Below are positions 13,680-22,674 of a DNA stretch of 32,230 nucleotides, piece by piece. The notes beneath the pieces were generated by a model. That model had not been told where the DNA came from, made no database searches, and worked only from the letters and a program-made list of their open reading frames with translations. The stretch is from assembly GCA_027067775.1 (NCBI GenBank), contig JAMOVK010000106.1, positions 1 to 32,230 of the forward strand, written 5' to 3'. The stretch's first letter is position 1, and each line of letters begins with the position of its first letter. Position numbers and translations under genes: made by a program. This stretch comes from Deltaproteobacteria bacterium. Lineage in GTDB: Bacteria > Desulfobacterota > Dissulfuribacteria > Dissulfuribacterales > QOAL01.

Positions 13680-15461
13680 TCAGTCTATTCCTTTTTCGTT
13701 CAACTTGCGTATCTTTTCCTCCTGCTCTGATCTAAATTGTGCAAGCCTTGTCTTAAGCGTGCTGTCTTCAATGGCAAGTATCTCCGTGGCAAAAAGCGCA
13801 GCATTTTTTGCACCTGCCTTTCCAATCCCCATGGTAGCAACGGGGATCCCTGGGGGCATCTGAACAGTGGCAAGGAGTGCATCCAGACCATTTAGAGAAC
13901 TGCTGTCTATTGGAACCCCTATCACCGGTAATGTTGTATGTGATGCGATCACCCCTGCAAGATGGGCAGCCATTCCTGCACCAGCAATTATCACCTTGAT
14001 TCCCCTCTCCTGCGCAGACCTTGCAAAACTGGTCGTAAGCTCTGGACTCCTATGTGCAGAAAGGACCTTTGTTTCATAGGTTACACCGAAATCCTTAAGT
14101 GTATCCGCAGCCTTCTCCATAACCTTAAGATCGCTCTTGCTTCCCATAACTATGGCAACCTGGGGGCCACGCAAATGCCTGAGGGCCTTTTGGCCTATAT
14201 CTTTTCTGTAGTGCATCCCTTCCCAGCTTATCTTGCCAACTGCCTCATAGGCCCTTTCTATCGCCTCTTTTATGGTGGCTCCAAGGGCGGTTACACCAAG
14301 TACCCTACCTCCTGCTGTAACAAACCGTCCCTGTTCATCAAGGGTTGTACCTGCGTGGAAGACCATCACATCTGCCATCTTTTCTACATCTTCCAGCCCG
14401 TTTATCACCTTTCCCTTTTCGTATTTGCCAGGATATCCTTCTGAAGCAAGTACAACGCAGACCGCAGCCCTTTTATCCCATTGAAGCTCTAAGTCCTTCA
14501 AACGTCCTTCCACAGCCGCCTCAATTACATCAAGCAGATCTGTCTTAAGCCTCATCAATATGGGCTGGGCTTCGGGATCTCCAAAACGGCAGTTAAACTC
14601 TAGAACCTTAGGCCTGTTATCTTTTATGATAAGTCCGCCGTAGAGAACTCCCCTGTAAGGCCTTCCCTCTGAGGCCATGGCCTCAACTGTTGGGACCATG
14701 ATATCTTTCATAATGTCCTTAAACAGCTTGTCATTAACCACAGGAGCTGGAGAATAGGCCCCCATGCCTCCTGTGTTTGGCCCCTTGTCTCCGTCAAAAA
14801 CCGCCTTATGATCCTGAGAGGTGGCAAGAGGCAATACATTTTTCCCATCTGTTATTGCCATAAACGATGCCTCTTCTCCCTCAAGAAATTCTTCAACTAT
14901 CAATCTGTTCCCTGCCTCTCCAAAGGCCTTTTTTACCAGTACCTGGTCTATAGCCTCATAGGCCTCTTCAAGGCTGAAACAGAGTATCACACCCTTTCCT
15001 GCTGCAAGGCCGTCTGCCTTTATCACAACAGGTATCCCAGTTTCTTTTCTGACAAACTCCTTGGCAGAGTCTGCATCTGTAAAGACTTTGTATTTACCTG
15101 TTGGAATCTTGTATTTGGACAACAGATCTTTGGTAAAGACCTTGCTAGCCTCTATCTGGGCAGCCTTTTTGTCAGGTCCAAAACATAAAAGGCCCTGCTC
15201 CTCAAAAAGATCAACTATGCCTTCGGCCAGTGGAGCTTCTGGGCCCACAATAGTCAGATCGACCTGATTTGCCTTGGCAAATTCCAGGAGTCCATCTAAA
15301 TCCGTTGCCCTTATGTCAACACAAGTAGCATGCCGTGCTATACCAGCGTTGCCTGGTGCACAGTAAACCTTATCTATTTTGGGACTTTGGGAAAACTTCC
15401 AGCACAGGGCATGCTCCCTTCCCCCTGAACCCACAACGAGAATTTTCTTTTTTAAGGCCAT
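13680..15461 (-). CDS. purDE: Fused PurD-PurE purine biosynthesis protein
   Basis: A 593-residue single frame joining two purine enzymes. Residues 1-431 are glycinamide ribonucleotide synthetase: VVGSGGREHALCWK at the start, an ATP-grasp domain with KADGLAAGKGVILC, and FNCRFGDPEAQ. Residues 432-593 are class I N5-CAIR mutase PurE: VMGSKSDLKVM, SAHRSPE, GAGMAAHLAGV and MPPGIPVATMGIG. Both domains are full length with no linker to speak of (boundary near 14168). The steps are not consecutive (steps 2 and 6b). The start is the ATG at 15461 after GGAGAAGAAAG; earlier ATG codons lack a site. Class I PurE implies a separate PurK. An expressed fusion is more likely than a sequencing error, as neither domain is cut. 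Confidence 0.93.
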   Translation of the reverse strand: MALKKKILVVGSGGREHALCWKFSQSPKIDKVYCAPGNAGIARHATCVDIRATDLDGLLEFAKANQVDLTIVGPEAPLAEGIVDLFEEQGLLCFGPDKKAAQIEASKVFTKDLLSKYKIPTGKYKVFTDADSAKEFVRKETGIPVVIKADGLAAGKGVILCFSLEEAYEAIDQVLVKKAFGEAGNRLIVEEFLEGEEASFMAITDGKNVLPLATSQDHKAVFDGDKGPNTGGMGAYSPAPVVNDKLFKDIMKDIMVPTVEAMASEGRPYRGVLYGGLIIKDNRPKVLEFNCRFGDPEAQPILMRLKTDLLDVIEAAVEGRLKDLELQWDKRAAVCVVLASEGYPGKYEKGKVINGLEDVEKMADVMVFHAGTTLDEQGRFVTAGGRVLGVTALGATIKEAIERAYEAVGKISWEGMHYRKDIGQKALRHLRGPQVAIVMGSKSDLKVMEKAADTLKDFGVTYETKVLSAHRSPELTTSFARSAQERGIKVIIAGAGMAAHLAGVIASHTTLPVIGVPIDSSSLNGLDALLATVQMPPGIPVATMGIGKAGAKNAALFATEILAIEDSTLKTRLAQFRSEQEEKIRKLNEKGID

Positions 15462-15547
15462 CTTTCTTCTCCAGATTTTTTGCAACTTACTACTAATAGT
15501 ACCTAACTTACTGGTCAAGACCGGGAATATTGCTTATATAAGTGTAT

Positions 15548-16936
15548 ATGTCTAAGGGGTTGAAAAGGATAAAAATAGGCACATTTTGGCAAAACAAGTA
15601 TCTGATTGCCATTATTGTACTGCTCTCTCTTTTCAGCATTATTGCTACAATCAGTGCAGTATCCAGTTATAAAATATCTATCGAGGGCTCTCGTCACCTG
15701 CTTGAAACAAGAGCAACGGATATAGCTGTAAACCTGGGTTTTGCCCTGGAAAGGCTTGGTTTGAATCCAGACCTGTTCCCGGATCTAGTGGCATCTGATA
15801 GATGGGAATATCTGGCCTTTCTTGCACTTATTGACAGGGATATGACCTGCATCCTTCACTCCAACCAAAAACTCATTGGTAGAAAGATAAACGATTCGTC
15901 TATCAAAAAGGTGTTTAGCCTGGAACGTATAGTTACACATTTTGAAAAACTTGCCACTGGAGAGGAGGTGTTTATCCTGGATTTCCCTTTAAAATTGCAC
16001 CTGGATGAAGTCAACAGAATCAAAAATCCCAGGGATGGGGTTGCTGCTGCCCTCGGGAAAAGGCCTACCGTCAACACCATTGAGCCTATACCTGCCCTGC
16101 GGGTATTTTGTTTAAGGGTTGCACTTCATCCATGGCCAGCCTTTTCAATAGAAAGAAAGGCAAAATTTCAACTTGTTATGATACTTTCGTCCATCTTTCT
16201 GTTGTGGTTGCTTGCAGGATTTTTTATACGGGCTTGGAAAAAAAATTATATGCTTGAAAAAAGCCTGGCAGAAAAGGAGAGGATGGCAGTACTTGGACAG
16301 ATGGCCGCCGTTCTTGCCCATGAAATCAGAAATCCTCTTAGTACCATAAAAGGATTTGCCCAGATTTATCTAGAAGAGGCTTCAGATCCTGACATAAAGG
16401 AAGATATGAAAATCATAGTGGAACAGGTAGCAAGACTTGAAAGGCTTACCTCCAACCTTCTAGTATATGCAAAACCAACTGAAATCTATCTTGAAACCTT
16501 TGACATAGAAGAACTCTGTCAGGAAATTCGAAGAATCTTTCCCGAGGACAAGAAAGAGGTAAAGCTGAAAATCAACTGTAGAGGCACCCAGGCCACTGCA
16601 GACAGGCTGAAGATAATACAGATAATCGTCAATCTCATACAGAATTCAATGGAAGCAATACAATTCCAGGGGGATAGGGGACAGGTTGAAGTAACTATTG
16701 ATGGAACAGAAGACGGAATAGTAATAGTGGTGGAGGATTCCGGGCCAGGATTTTCAGACGACATAGTGGATAAGCTATTTCAGCCTTTTTTTACAACAAA
16801 GACAAAGGGCACGGGACTTGGACTTGCCATAGTAAAAAGGTTGGTAGAGGCTATGAAGGGCAAAATTCGTATAGACAAAAGCCGTCTTGGAGGCGCAATG
16901 GTAGAGGTCTTTATTCCATCTCCTGAGGAAGAGTAG
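15548..16936 (+). CDS. Orphan membrane sensor histidine kinase
   Basis: A 462-residue two-component sensor. Two transmembrane helices (about 18-40 and 207-227) flank a periplasmic sensor of about 165 residues that resembles the sCache type but is not identifiable. The cytoplasmic part has the H-box VLAHEIRNPLSTIKGFAQ with the phospho-His258, an N-box (IVNLIQNSMEAIQ), VVEDSGPGFS and the G-box GTGLGLAIVKRL, as in ZraS/AtoS-like kinases. These usually partner a sigma-54 activator, but no response regulator is in the window. I prefer the ATG at 15548 over the GTG at 15542; neither has a good ribosome site. radA follows after 8 bases. Confidence 0.9.
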   Translation: MSKGLKRIKIGTFWQNKYLIAIIVLLSLFSIIATISAVSSYKISIEGSRHLLETRATDIAVNLGFALERLGLNPDLFPDLVASDRWEYLAFLALIDRDMTCILHSNQKLIGRKINDSSIKKVFSLERIVTHFEKLATGEEVFILDFPLKLHLDEVNRIKNPRDGVAAALGKRPTVNTIEPIPALRVFCLRVALHPWPAFSIERKAKFQLVMILSSIFLLWLLAGFFIRAWKKNYMLEKSLAEKERMAVLGQMAAVLAHEIRNPLSTIKGFAQIYLEEASDPDIKEDMKIIVEQVARLERLTSNLLVYAKPTEIYLETFDIEELCQEIRRIFPEDKKEVKLKINCRGTQATADRLKIIQIIVNLIQNSMEAIQFQGDRGQVEVTIDGTEDGIVIVVEDSGPGFSDDIVDKLFQPFFTTKTKGTGLGLAIVKRLVEAMKGKIRIDKSRLGGAMVEVFIPSPEEE

Positions 16937-16944
16937 GAGCAAGC

Positions 16945-18300
16945 GTGCCAAAGGAGAAAAAATCTTTATTTGTCTGCAAGAACTGTGGTTTTAGCTCTGT
17001 AAAGTGGCTTGGCCGATGCCCCGAGTGCGATTCATGGGATAGCCTTGTGGAAAGGCATAGCCAATCAAGGAAAAAAAGACAAGATCATCCTGTAAACCAG
17101 CACGTCTATAACCTTGACGATCTTGAAACCCGAACAGAGCAGACACGATTTCAAACAGGCATTGGTGAATTTGATAGGGTGCTTGGAGGAGGAATAGTCC
17201 CGGGCTCCCTTGTTCTTTTAGGGGGTGAACCAGGCATAGGAAAGTCAACCCTCTTGCTCCAGGTGCTTTCAAAACTTTCAAACAGGGGATTAACAGTACT
17301 CTATACATCTGGTGAAGAGTCTCCAGAGCAAATAAAGATTCGGGCAAGCAGGCTTGGAATAGAAGGCAAGATCCTTTTGGCCTGTATGTCCGAACTGGAG
17401 GCTGTTTTGCAGACAGTTGCTGACAAACAGCCAGACATACTTGCTGTGGATTCTATTCATACACTCTACAGCCAAGACGTAAACTCTCTTCCTGGCAGCT
17501 TGGGACAGGTAAAGGCTGCCTCTTCTTCGCTTATGGGCCTAGCCAAAGGATTTAAGATACCAATATTTATTGTAGGCCATGTGACTAAAGAAGGGGCCAT
17601 AGCTGGACCAAAGGCGTTAGAACATCTGGTTGACACTGTTCTCTATTTTGAGGGAGACAGGACCCAGGCCTTTAGAATACTTCGTACTGTCAAAAACAGA
17701 TTTGGCCCCACCCACGAAATAGGCATATTTGAAATGAAAGACAGCGGCCTTGAAGAGGTTGCAAGTCCCTCTAACCTTTTTCTAGAACACAGAAATAACA
17801 GTGTGGCAGGATCGACAATTTTCCCATGCATCGAAGGAACAAGGCCTCTCCTAGTAGAGATACAGGCTCTTGTCAATCAATCCTATCTTGCTCTTCCAAG
17901 ACGTACTACAGCGGGTTTTGATTCTAACAGACTTGCCCTTTTGACAGCGGTTGTAGAAAAGCACCTAGATATTAGCCTGTTTGACAAGGATATCTTTGTC
18001 AACGTGGCTGGTGGTTTGAAAATTTCGGAACCTGCAGCTGATCTTCCACTCTTATGCGCAATTTTGTCAAGTTTTTATGATCGACCTGTAGATCATTCTA
18101 CCGTTATCTTTGGTGAGGTTGGATTGACTGGAGAAATAAGGCCTGTGTCCCATTCGGATCTTAGAATTAACGAGGCCAAAAGACTCGGAATAAAAAAATG
18201 CATCATGCCAGCATATGCAAAGGACAAGCAGCTACCACAAGACATGACGGTTGCACAGATAAATCATATAACCCAGCTGCCTGACCTGCTTTTTGATTAA
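16945..18300 (+). CDS. radA: DNA repair protein RadA (Sms)
   Basis: A 451-residue RecA-related hexameric ATPase that drives branch migration in recombination. In order: a zinc finger (Cys11-x2-Cys14 and Cys25-x2-Cys28), Walker A GGEPGIGKST (93-102), Walker B ILAVDSIHTL, the RadA-specific KNRFGPTHE motif, and the Lon-protease-like C-terminal domain with NVAGGLKISEPAADLPLL. The length is standard. It starts at a GTG with GTAGGAGC before it, 8 bases after the kinase gene. The two are probably cotranscribed, though a functional link is not evident. Confidence 0.96.
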   Translation: MPKEKKSLFVCKNCGFSSVKWLGRCPECDSWDSLVERHSQSRKKRQDHPVNQHVYNLDDLETRTEQTRFQTGIGEFDRVLGGGIVPGSLVLLGGEPGIGKSTLLLQVLSKLSNRGLTVLYTSGEESPEQIKIRASRLGIEGKILLACMSELEAVLQTVADKQPDILAVDSIHTLYSQDVNSLPGSLGQVKAASSSLMGLAKGFKIPIFIVGHVTKEGAIAGPKALEHLVDTVLYFEGDRTQAFRILRTVKNRFGPTHEIGIFEMKDSGLEEVASPSNLFLEHRNNSVAGSTIFPCIEGTRPLLVEIQALVNQSYLALPRRTTAGFDSNRLALLTAVVEKHLDISLFDKDIFVNVAGGLKISEPAADLPLLCAILSSFYDRPVDHSTVIFGEVGLTGEIRPVSHSDLRINEAKRLGIKKCIMPAYAKDKQLPQDMTVAQINHITQLPDLLFD

Positions 18301-18393
18301 AACGCCTCACGAAACCCTTTAACAACTTTCCCAGCCCCTCATCCCTTTACCCTGAAGCTGGATCAAGTATTTTACTTTGTATGGAGTCAGGAA

Positions 18394-18417
18394 AAGGATT
18401 AAAAGGTTTAATTCCTT
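18394..18417. repeat. Imperfect inverted repeat at the trxA -35
   Basis: AAGGATTAAA (18394-18403) and TTTAATTCCTT (18407-18417) pair with one bulged base and reach into the -35 box of the trxA promoter. It may be an operator or a weak radA transcript end. Confidence 0.4.
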
Positions 18418-18444
18418 GACACCTAAATAAAGCTATCCTAAACT
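18416..18444 (+). promoter_or_regulatory. Sigma-70 promoter of the trxA operon
   Basis: A consensus TTGACA, a 17-base spacer and TAAACT lie about 80 bases before the trxA ATG in the 223-base gap after radA. The rest of that gap is AT-rich and shows no gene. Confidence 0.6.
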
Positions 18445-18523
18445 TTTCTCTTTCAAAAGGGATGAAAAATAAAATCAAAATTAATTAATTTCATTAAATA
18501 TTTTAAAAAGGAGAATAATTAAC

Positions 18524-18856
18524 ATGTCTAGTGACAAGATTATTCAGGTTACTGATGCGGACTTTGATGAGAAGGTGCTGAAGAGTGATCTTCCTGTGTT
18601 GGTCGACTTCTGGGCTGCATGGTGTGGACCGTGTAGGGCCATAGCCCCTGTAATAGATCAACTGGCTCAGGAATATGATGGCAAGGTAATAATTGCAAAG
18701 ATGAATGTGGATGAAAACCCTGCAACTCCAGGCAGGTTCGGTATAAGGGCCATCCCTACACTTATCCTTTTTAAGGATGGCAAGGTGGTGGAACAGATAA
18801 CAGGTGCCGTAGGAAAAACTGTTATAGAAAACGCCCTAAGCAAGGTCTCTAAGTGA
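18524..18856 (+). CDS. trxA: Thioredoxin
   Basis: A 110-residue classical cytoplasmic thioredoxin. The active site is WCGPC with Cys34 and Cys37 (FWAAWCGPCR), and the cis-Pro loop is RAIPTLILFKDG. The strong AAAAAGGAG ribosome site and the consensus promoter upstream suggest high expression. The stop overlaps the trxB GTG by four bases (GTGA), so electron donor and acceptor are made together. Confidence 0.96.
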   Translation: MSSDKIIQVTDADFDEKVLKSDLPVLVDFWAAWCGPCRAIAPVIDQLAQEYDGKVIIAKMNVDENPATPGRFGIRAIPTLILFKDGKVVEQITGAVGKTVIENALSKVSK

Positions 18857-19764
18857 TCTACGATGTAATCATTATAGGTGCTGGACCAGCAGGGCTCGCT
18901 GCTGCCATTTATGCAGGCAGGGCCCAGGTCAATGGCTTTGTTCTTGAAAAAATGAGCCCTGGAGGTCAGGTACTTATAACGGATTTTGTTGAGAACTACC
19001 CGGGCTTCTTCGAGGGAATAAGTGGCTTTGAGCTTGTAGAGAAATTTACAGAACACGCCAAAAAATTTGGCATGGCCATAGAAAATGGTGAAGTCGGTTC
19101 CATTGAGCCGGTTGGGGAAAACCTTAATATACATCTGACCGATGGAAAGACGATAACTACCAAGACCGTAATTGTAGCAACGGGCGCAACACACAAAAAA
19201 CTTGGTGTCAAGGGTGAACAAGAACTTACGGGTCGAGGAGTCTCCTACTGTGCTACATGTGACGGTCCTTTTTTTAGAGATCAGGTAGTTGCCGTGGTAG
19301 GGGGTGGTGATAGCGCGGTCCAAGAGGCCATTTTCATGACAAAGTTTGCCAAAAAGGTTTATCTGATTCACCGTAGAGACGAGTTGAGAGCCATTAAGAT
19401 CCTTCAGGAAAGGGCATTTTCTAATGACAAAATCGAATTTATCTGGAACAGCACCGTAGAAGAAATTATTGGCAAAGACCAGGTAGAAGGTATTAAGCTT
19501 TTAAACAAAGTAAGTGGCGAAATTTCTACTCTCAAGGTGGATGGCGTATTTATCTTTATTGGGATTGAACCAACTACCCAATTTATAAGGGGGTTGGTAG
19601 ATACTGATGAACGCGGCTTTATCAAAACAGACGAATGGATGAGAAGTTCTAGACAAGGTATATACGCAGCAGGTGACTGTAGGAAAAAGCCTCTGCTGCA
19701 GATAGTAACTGCAGTGGCAGAAGGAGCCACTGCAGCCTTTGCCGTGGAGCATGATCTAGAATGA
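18853..19764 (+). CDS. trxB: Thioredoxin reductase
   Basis: A 303-residue low-molecular-weight flavoprotein that reduces thioredoxin. It shows GAGPAGLAAAIYA (FAD, residues 9-14 core), the redox pair Cys133-AT-Cys136 (SYCATCDGPFF), a second nucleotide-binding GGGDSAVQEA, and the C-terminal GIYAAGDCRKK FAD motif. Between GGGDSA and the end, HRRDELRA has the basic residues usual for NADPH binding. Start and stop both overlap neighbours by four bases (trxA before, bamD after). Confidence 0.95.
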   Translation: MIYDVIIIGAGPAGLAAAIYAGRAQVNGFVLEKMSPGGQVLITDFVENYPGFFEGISGFELVEKFTEHAKKFGMAIENGEVGSIEPVGENLNIHLTDGKTITTKTVIVATGATHKKLGVKGEQELTGRGVSYCATCDGPFFRDQVVAVVGGGDSAVQEAIFMTKFAKKVYLIHRRDELRAIKILQERAFSNDKIEFIWNSTVEEIIGKDQVEGIKLLNKVSGEISTLKVDGVFIFIGIEPTTQFIRGLVDTDERGFIKTDEWMRSSRQGIYAAGDCRKKPLLQIVTAVAEGATAAFAVEHDLE

Positions 19765-20552
19765 ACAAAAAAATACCGTTTTTATTGATTTTACTTTTTG
19801 CTATTTCATCAATTAACCTGCTGGGTTGTTCCGGCAAGTCAGAGGACTCTTGGTTTAAGAGGATTTTTTCTCCACAGGAAGAACAGGAAGGCCCTATTCC
19901 TCCAGAGGCACAACTTACTGCCAAGGCTATGCACTATTTTGAAATCGGGCGGTATCTGCTGGCAGAAGAAGAATTTAAGCGTATCAGGGACAGATATCCC
20001 TTTAGCCCATACGCTACAGTAGCTGAACTTCGTCTTGCAGACTGCAAGTACTATCAGGGCCTGTATGAAGAGGCCATTCCTCTATACCAGGAATTTGAAA
20101 ATCTTCATCCCACCAATGAAGCCGTTCCCTATGTAATCTTTCAGATTGGCAGCTGTTACTATCATCTCATGGATACTCCTGATCGTGACCAGACAAGCAC
20201 CCACAAGATGATCGAAACTTACACTCGACTTATCAGACGATATCCTGACAGTCCCTTTACCCTGGAAGCACAAAAACGGATCAAAGAAGGAAGGGCATTA
20301 CTGGCAGAGCATGAGTATGTCGTTGCTCATTGGTATTTTAGGACCGACCACATTCCCCAGGCCGTAAAACGGCTGGAAAATATAATAACTCTCTATCCAG
20401 ATACTCCCATTTATTACAAGGCTGTCATGAAGATAGCCGAATACAAGGATGTTGCTGAACATCTTGATGAATACGTAAAGGCACAGGAAAAAAGGGAAGA
20501 TGAAAAAAGGCTGCACACCATGCCGTGGTGGAAGAAACTCTGGCCTTTCTAA
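19761..20552 (+). CDS. bamD: Outer-membrane assembly lipoprotein BamD
   Basis: A 263-residue lipoprotein of the BAM complex that folds beta-barrel proteins into the outer membrane. The signal peptide ends in a lipobox LLGC with lipidated Cys23. TPR-like helices follow (AMHYFEIGRYLLAEEEFKRI, LADCKYYQGLYEEAIPLYQEF, YPDSPFTLEAQKRI and onward), in the usual BamD order. The end is basic and aromatic. Its ATG overlaps the trxB stop (ATGA). Coupling to thioredoxin genes may be only organisational. Confidence 0.9.
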   Translation: MNKKIPFLLILLFAISSINLLGCSGKSEDSWFKRIFSPQEEQEGPIPPEAQLTAKAMHYFEIGRYLLAEEEFKRIRDRYPFSPYATVAELRLADCKYYQGLYEEAIPLYQEFENLHPTNEAVPYVIFQIGSCYYHLMDTPDRDQTSTHKMIETYTRLIRRYPDSPFTLEAQKRIKEGRALLAEHEYVVAHWYFRTDHIPQAVKRLENIITLYPDTPIYYKAVMKIAEYKDVAEHLDEYVKAQEKREDEKRLHTMPWWKKLWPF

Positions 20553-20579
20553 CTCACTTTATAAAATTTTTAAAATTAA

Positions 20580-21701
20580 GTGTCATTGGCATTACCTATC
20601 ATATCTTTGCTGTTGTGGTGTATCATTTTGCTGTTACCCTGGAAACCTTGGAGTACAAAGGAACGCTTTGAACTTTGCAATAAACACGTTCCCATATCTT
20701 TGCTAGACACTTTAACTGTCATAATTCCTGCCAGAAACGAAGCCCAGCAACTTAAAATATCCCTGCCTAGCGTACTCTGTCAGGGCACCGGACTCACCGT
20801 CTTAGTCGTAGATGACCAATCGGATGACAACACTGCGGAGGTATCTACCAAAATATTAAATGGCCAAGGTGAGGTTATAAAAGGCAGGCCTCTTCCAAAA
20901 GGCTGGACTGGAAAGCTGTGGGCACTTGAACAGGGTCTTAAGCACGTTAAAACCAAATACGTCTTACTGATGGATGCCGATATTGTACTTGAGAGAGGGC
21001 TACTGCCTTCCGTGCTTTCGTTCATGGAGAAAAAAGGGGTAGATTTTTTCTCACTAATGGCTTGGCTCCGCATGGAATATCTCACGGAAAGATTCTTTAT
21101 GCCCGCCTTTGTCTATTTTTTTAAATTATTGTATCCATTTAAGTTGGCAAATAAAAAAGGGAACTTTGTTGCCGCAGCAGCTGGCGGATTCATCCTTACA
21201 AAGACGAAGTTACTAAAAGAGATAGGAGCCTTTTCAACCCTTAAAGACTCTTTAATTGATGACTGTACCCTTGCCGGAAGAGTAAAGGCCAGTGGCTACA
21301 CAACGTTTATGGGGCTTACAAGGTGTGCCAGAAGCATGAGAAAATACAAAAACCTGGCTACTATATGGCACATGGTAGAAAGAACAGCCTATACACAGCT
21401 CTTATATAACCCTTTTTTGCTAATATTAACAACCTTTCTACTAGTCACCTGCTTTATAATTCCTGTAATCGGGCTTTTTAGCTGTAATCCTTTGACTTTG
21501 GTCATATCCTTAACAACACTTTCCATTATGTATATTTCTTATATGCCTGTTTTAAGGTACTATGGTCTGAATCTCTTTATAGGGGTTACCCTTCCCCTTG
21601 TGGCGGGTTTGTATCTTGCAATGACCTGGTCATCGGCTGTACGATATTACCTTGGTGGTGGAACTGCCTGGAAGGGAAGAAAATACAAAAACAAAAGCTA
21701 A
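20580..21701 (+). CDS. hpnB: Hopene-associated glycosyltransferase HpnB-like
   Basis: A 373-residue membrane-bound family 2 glycosyltransferase of the hopanoid-associated HpnB group; the sugar and acceptor are not established. It has an N-terminal membrane helix (about 2-20), TVIIPARNEAQ, the metal/nucleotide motifs VVDDQSDDNT and LLMDADI, GRPLPKGWTGKLWAL (very typical of HpnB), SLIDDCTLAGRVKASG, and two or three C-terminal membrane helices. The start is a GTG with no clear ribosome site, 27 bases after bamD. ispH and hpnH follow in the same operon, which supports the hopanoid assignment. Confidence 0.85.
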   Translation: MSLALPIISLLLWCIILLLPWKPWSTKERFELCNKHVPISLLDTLTVIIPARNEAQQLKISLPSVLCQGTGLTVLVVDDQSDDNTAEVSTKILNGQGEVIKGRPLPKGWTGKLWALEQGLKHVKTKYVLLMDADIVLERGLLPSVLSFMEKKGVDFFSLMAWLRMEYLTERFFMPAFVYFFKLLYPFKLANKKGNFVAAAAGGFILTKTKLLKEIGAFSTLKDSLIDDCTLAGRVKASGYTTFMGLTRCARSMRKYKNLATIWHMVERTAYTQLLYNPFLLILTTFLLVTCFIIPVIGLFSCNPLTLVISLTTLSIMYISYMPVLRYYGLNLFIGVTLPLVAGLYLAMTWSSAVRYYLGGGTAWKGRKYKNKS

Positions 21702-21714
21702 AAAATAGATTGCA

Positions 21715-22656
21715 ATGGAAAGAAAAAAACTCAAAATCATTCTTGCACAACCACGAGGTTTCTGTGCAGGAGTAAAAAGGGCTATCAGTATTGTTGAAAC
21801 AGCCATAGAGCGCTATGGAAGACCGGTCTGGGTCTTGCACGAAATAGTTCATAATACCCATGTTATAAAAAGTTTGACAGAAGCGGGGGCAATCTTTGTT
21901 GAAAATATAGACGACATTCCGGAAAAATCCATTACCATCTTCAGTGCTCATGGTGTGGCCACTGCAGTAGAAAAAAAGGCAGCACAAAAGGGGCTAAAGG
22001 TCATTGATGCAACCTGTCCCTTGGTAAAAAAGGTCCACTACCAAGCGCAGAGATACAATAAAACAGGTCATGATATTGTTATTATAGGTCACCATGGGCA
22101 TCCTGAAGTTGAGGGAACCCTTGGAAGGGTTAACGGTAAGGTAACTGTAGTATCCACTATCGAGGATGTCCAAAGGCTTGAAGTTACCGATCCTGAAAAG
22201 GTGGCCTATGTAACACAGACCACCTTGAGTACCGATGATACCAGGGAACTCATAAAAGAGCTGAAAAAAAGGTTTCCAAATATAAAAGGCCCAAACCTCA
22301 GAGATATCTGCTATGCTACCCAGAGCAGGCAGGATGCTGTACGAAAGTTGGCAGAAGAAGTTGATATGCTCCTTGTTGTTGGGTCTCAGAACAGCTCAAA
22401 CTCGAATAGGCTCAGAGAAACAGGAACTGCACGGGGGCTGCCTGCGTATCTGGTTGACAATGCTGATCATGTGGATCTCAAGTGGTTTGAAGGAAAAGCA
22501 ACCATTGGGATAACCGCAGGTGCATCTGCTCCTGAGGTGCTTGTCCAAGATATTATCAACATGCTTAAAAAGCATTTTGATCTAGTGGTAAAGCCACAAA
22601 ATGGCAAGCGTGAGACCATGCAGTTCAAGCTCCCAAAATTTCCAGACTTCGTTTAA
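21715..22656 (+). CDS. ispH: HMBPP reductase IspH (LytB)
   Basis: A 313-residue iron-sulfur enzyme for the last step of the MEP pathway, giving IPP and DMAPP. The three cluster ligands are Cys17 (PRGFCAGVKRA), Cys101 (DATCPLVKK) and Cys199 (ICYATQSRQDAV). HEIVHN, SAHGV, GHHGHPEVEG and TQTTLS line the substrate pocket. It supplies isoprenoids upstream of squalene and hopene, so its place between hpnB and hpnH makes sense. It lies 13 bases after hpnB, with no strong ribosome site. Confidence 0.96.
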   Translation: MERKKLKIILAQPRGFCAGVKRAISIVETAIERYGRPVWVLHEIVHNTHVIKSLTEAGAIFVENIDDIPEKSITIFSAHGVATAVEKKAAQKGLKVIDATCPLVKKVHYQAQRYNKTGHDIVIIGHHGHPEVEGTLGRVNGKVTVVSTIEDVQRLEVTDPEKVAYVTQTTLSTDDTRELIKELKKRFPNIKGPNLRDICYATQSRQDAVRKLAEEVDMLLVVGSQNSSNSNRLRETGTARGLPAYLVDNADHVDLKWFEGKATIGITAGASAPEVLVQDIINMLKKHFDLVVKPQNGKRETMQFKLPKFPDFV

Positions 22657-22674
22657 CAATCATTTTTTGCAAAT

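Noticed and set aside
13962-14444. 160-residue plus-strand frame opposite purD-purE
   Set aside because: It is antisense to a well-conserved enzyme, has no ribosome site and resembles no protein.
18667-19371. 234-residue minus-strand frame opposite trxA and trxB
   Set aside because: Shadow of conserved thioredoxin system genes with no coding signals of its own.
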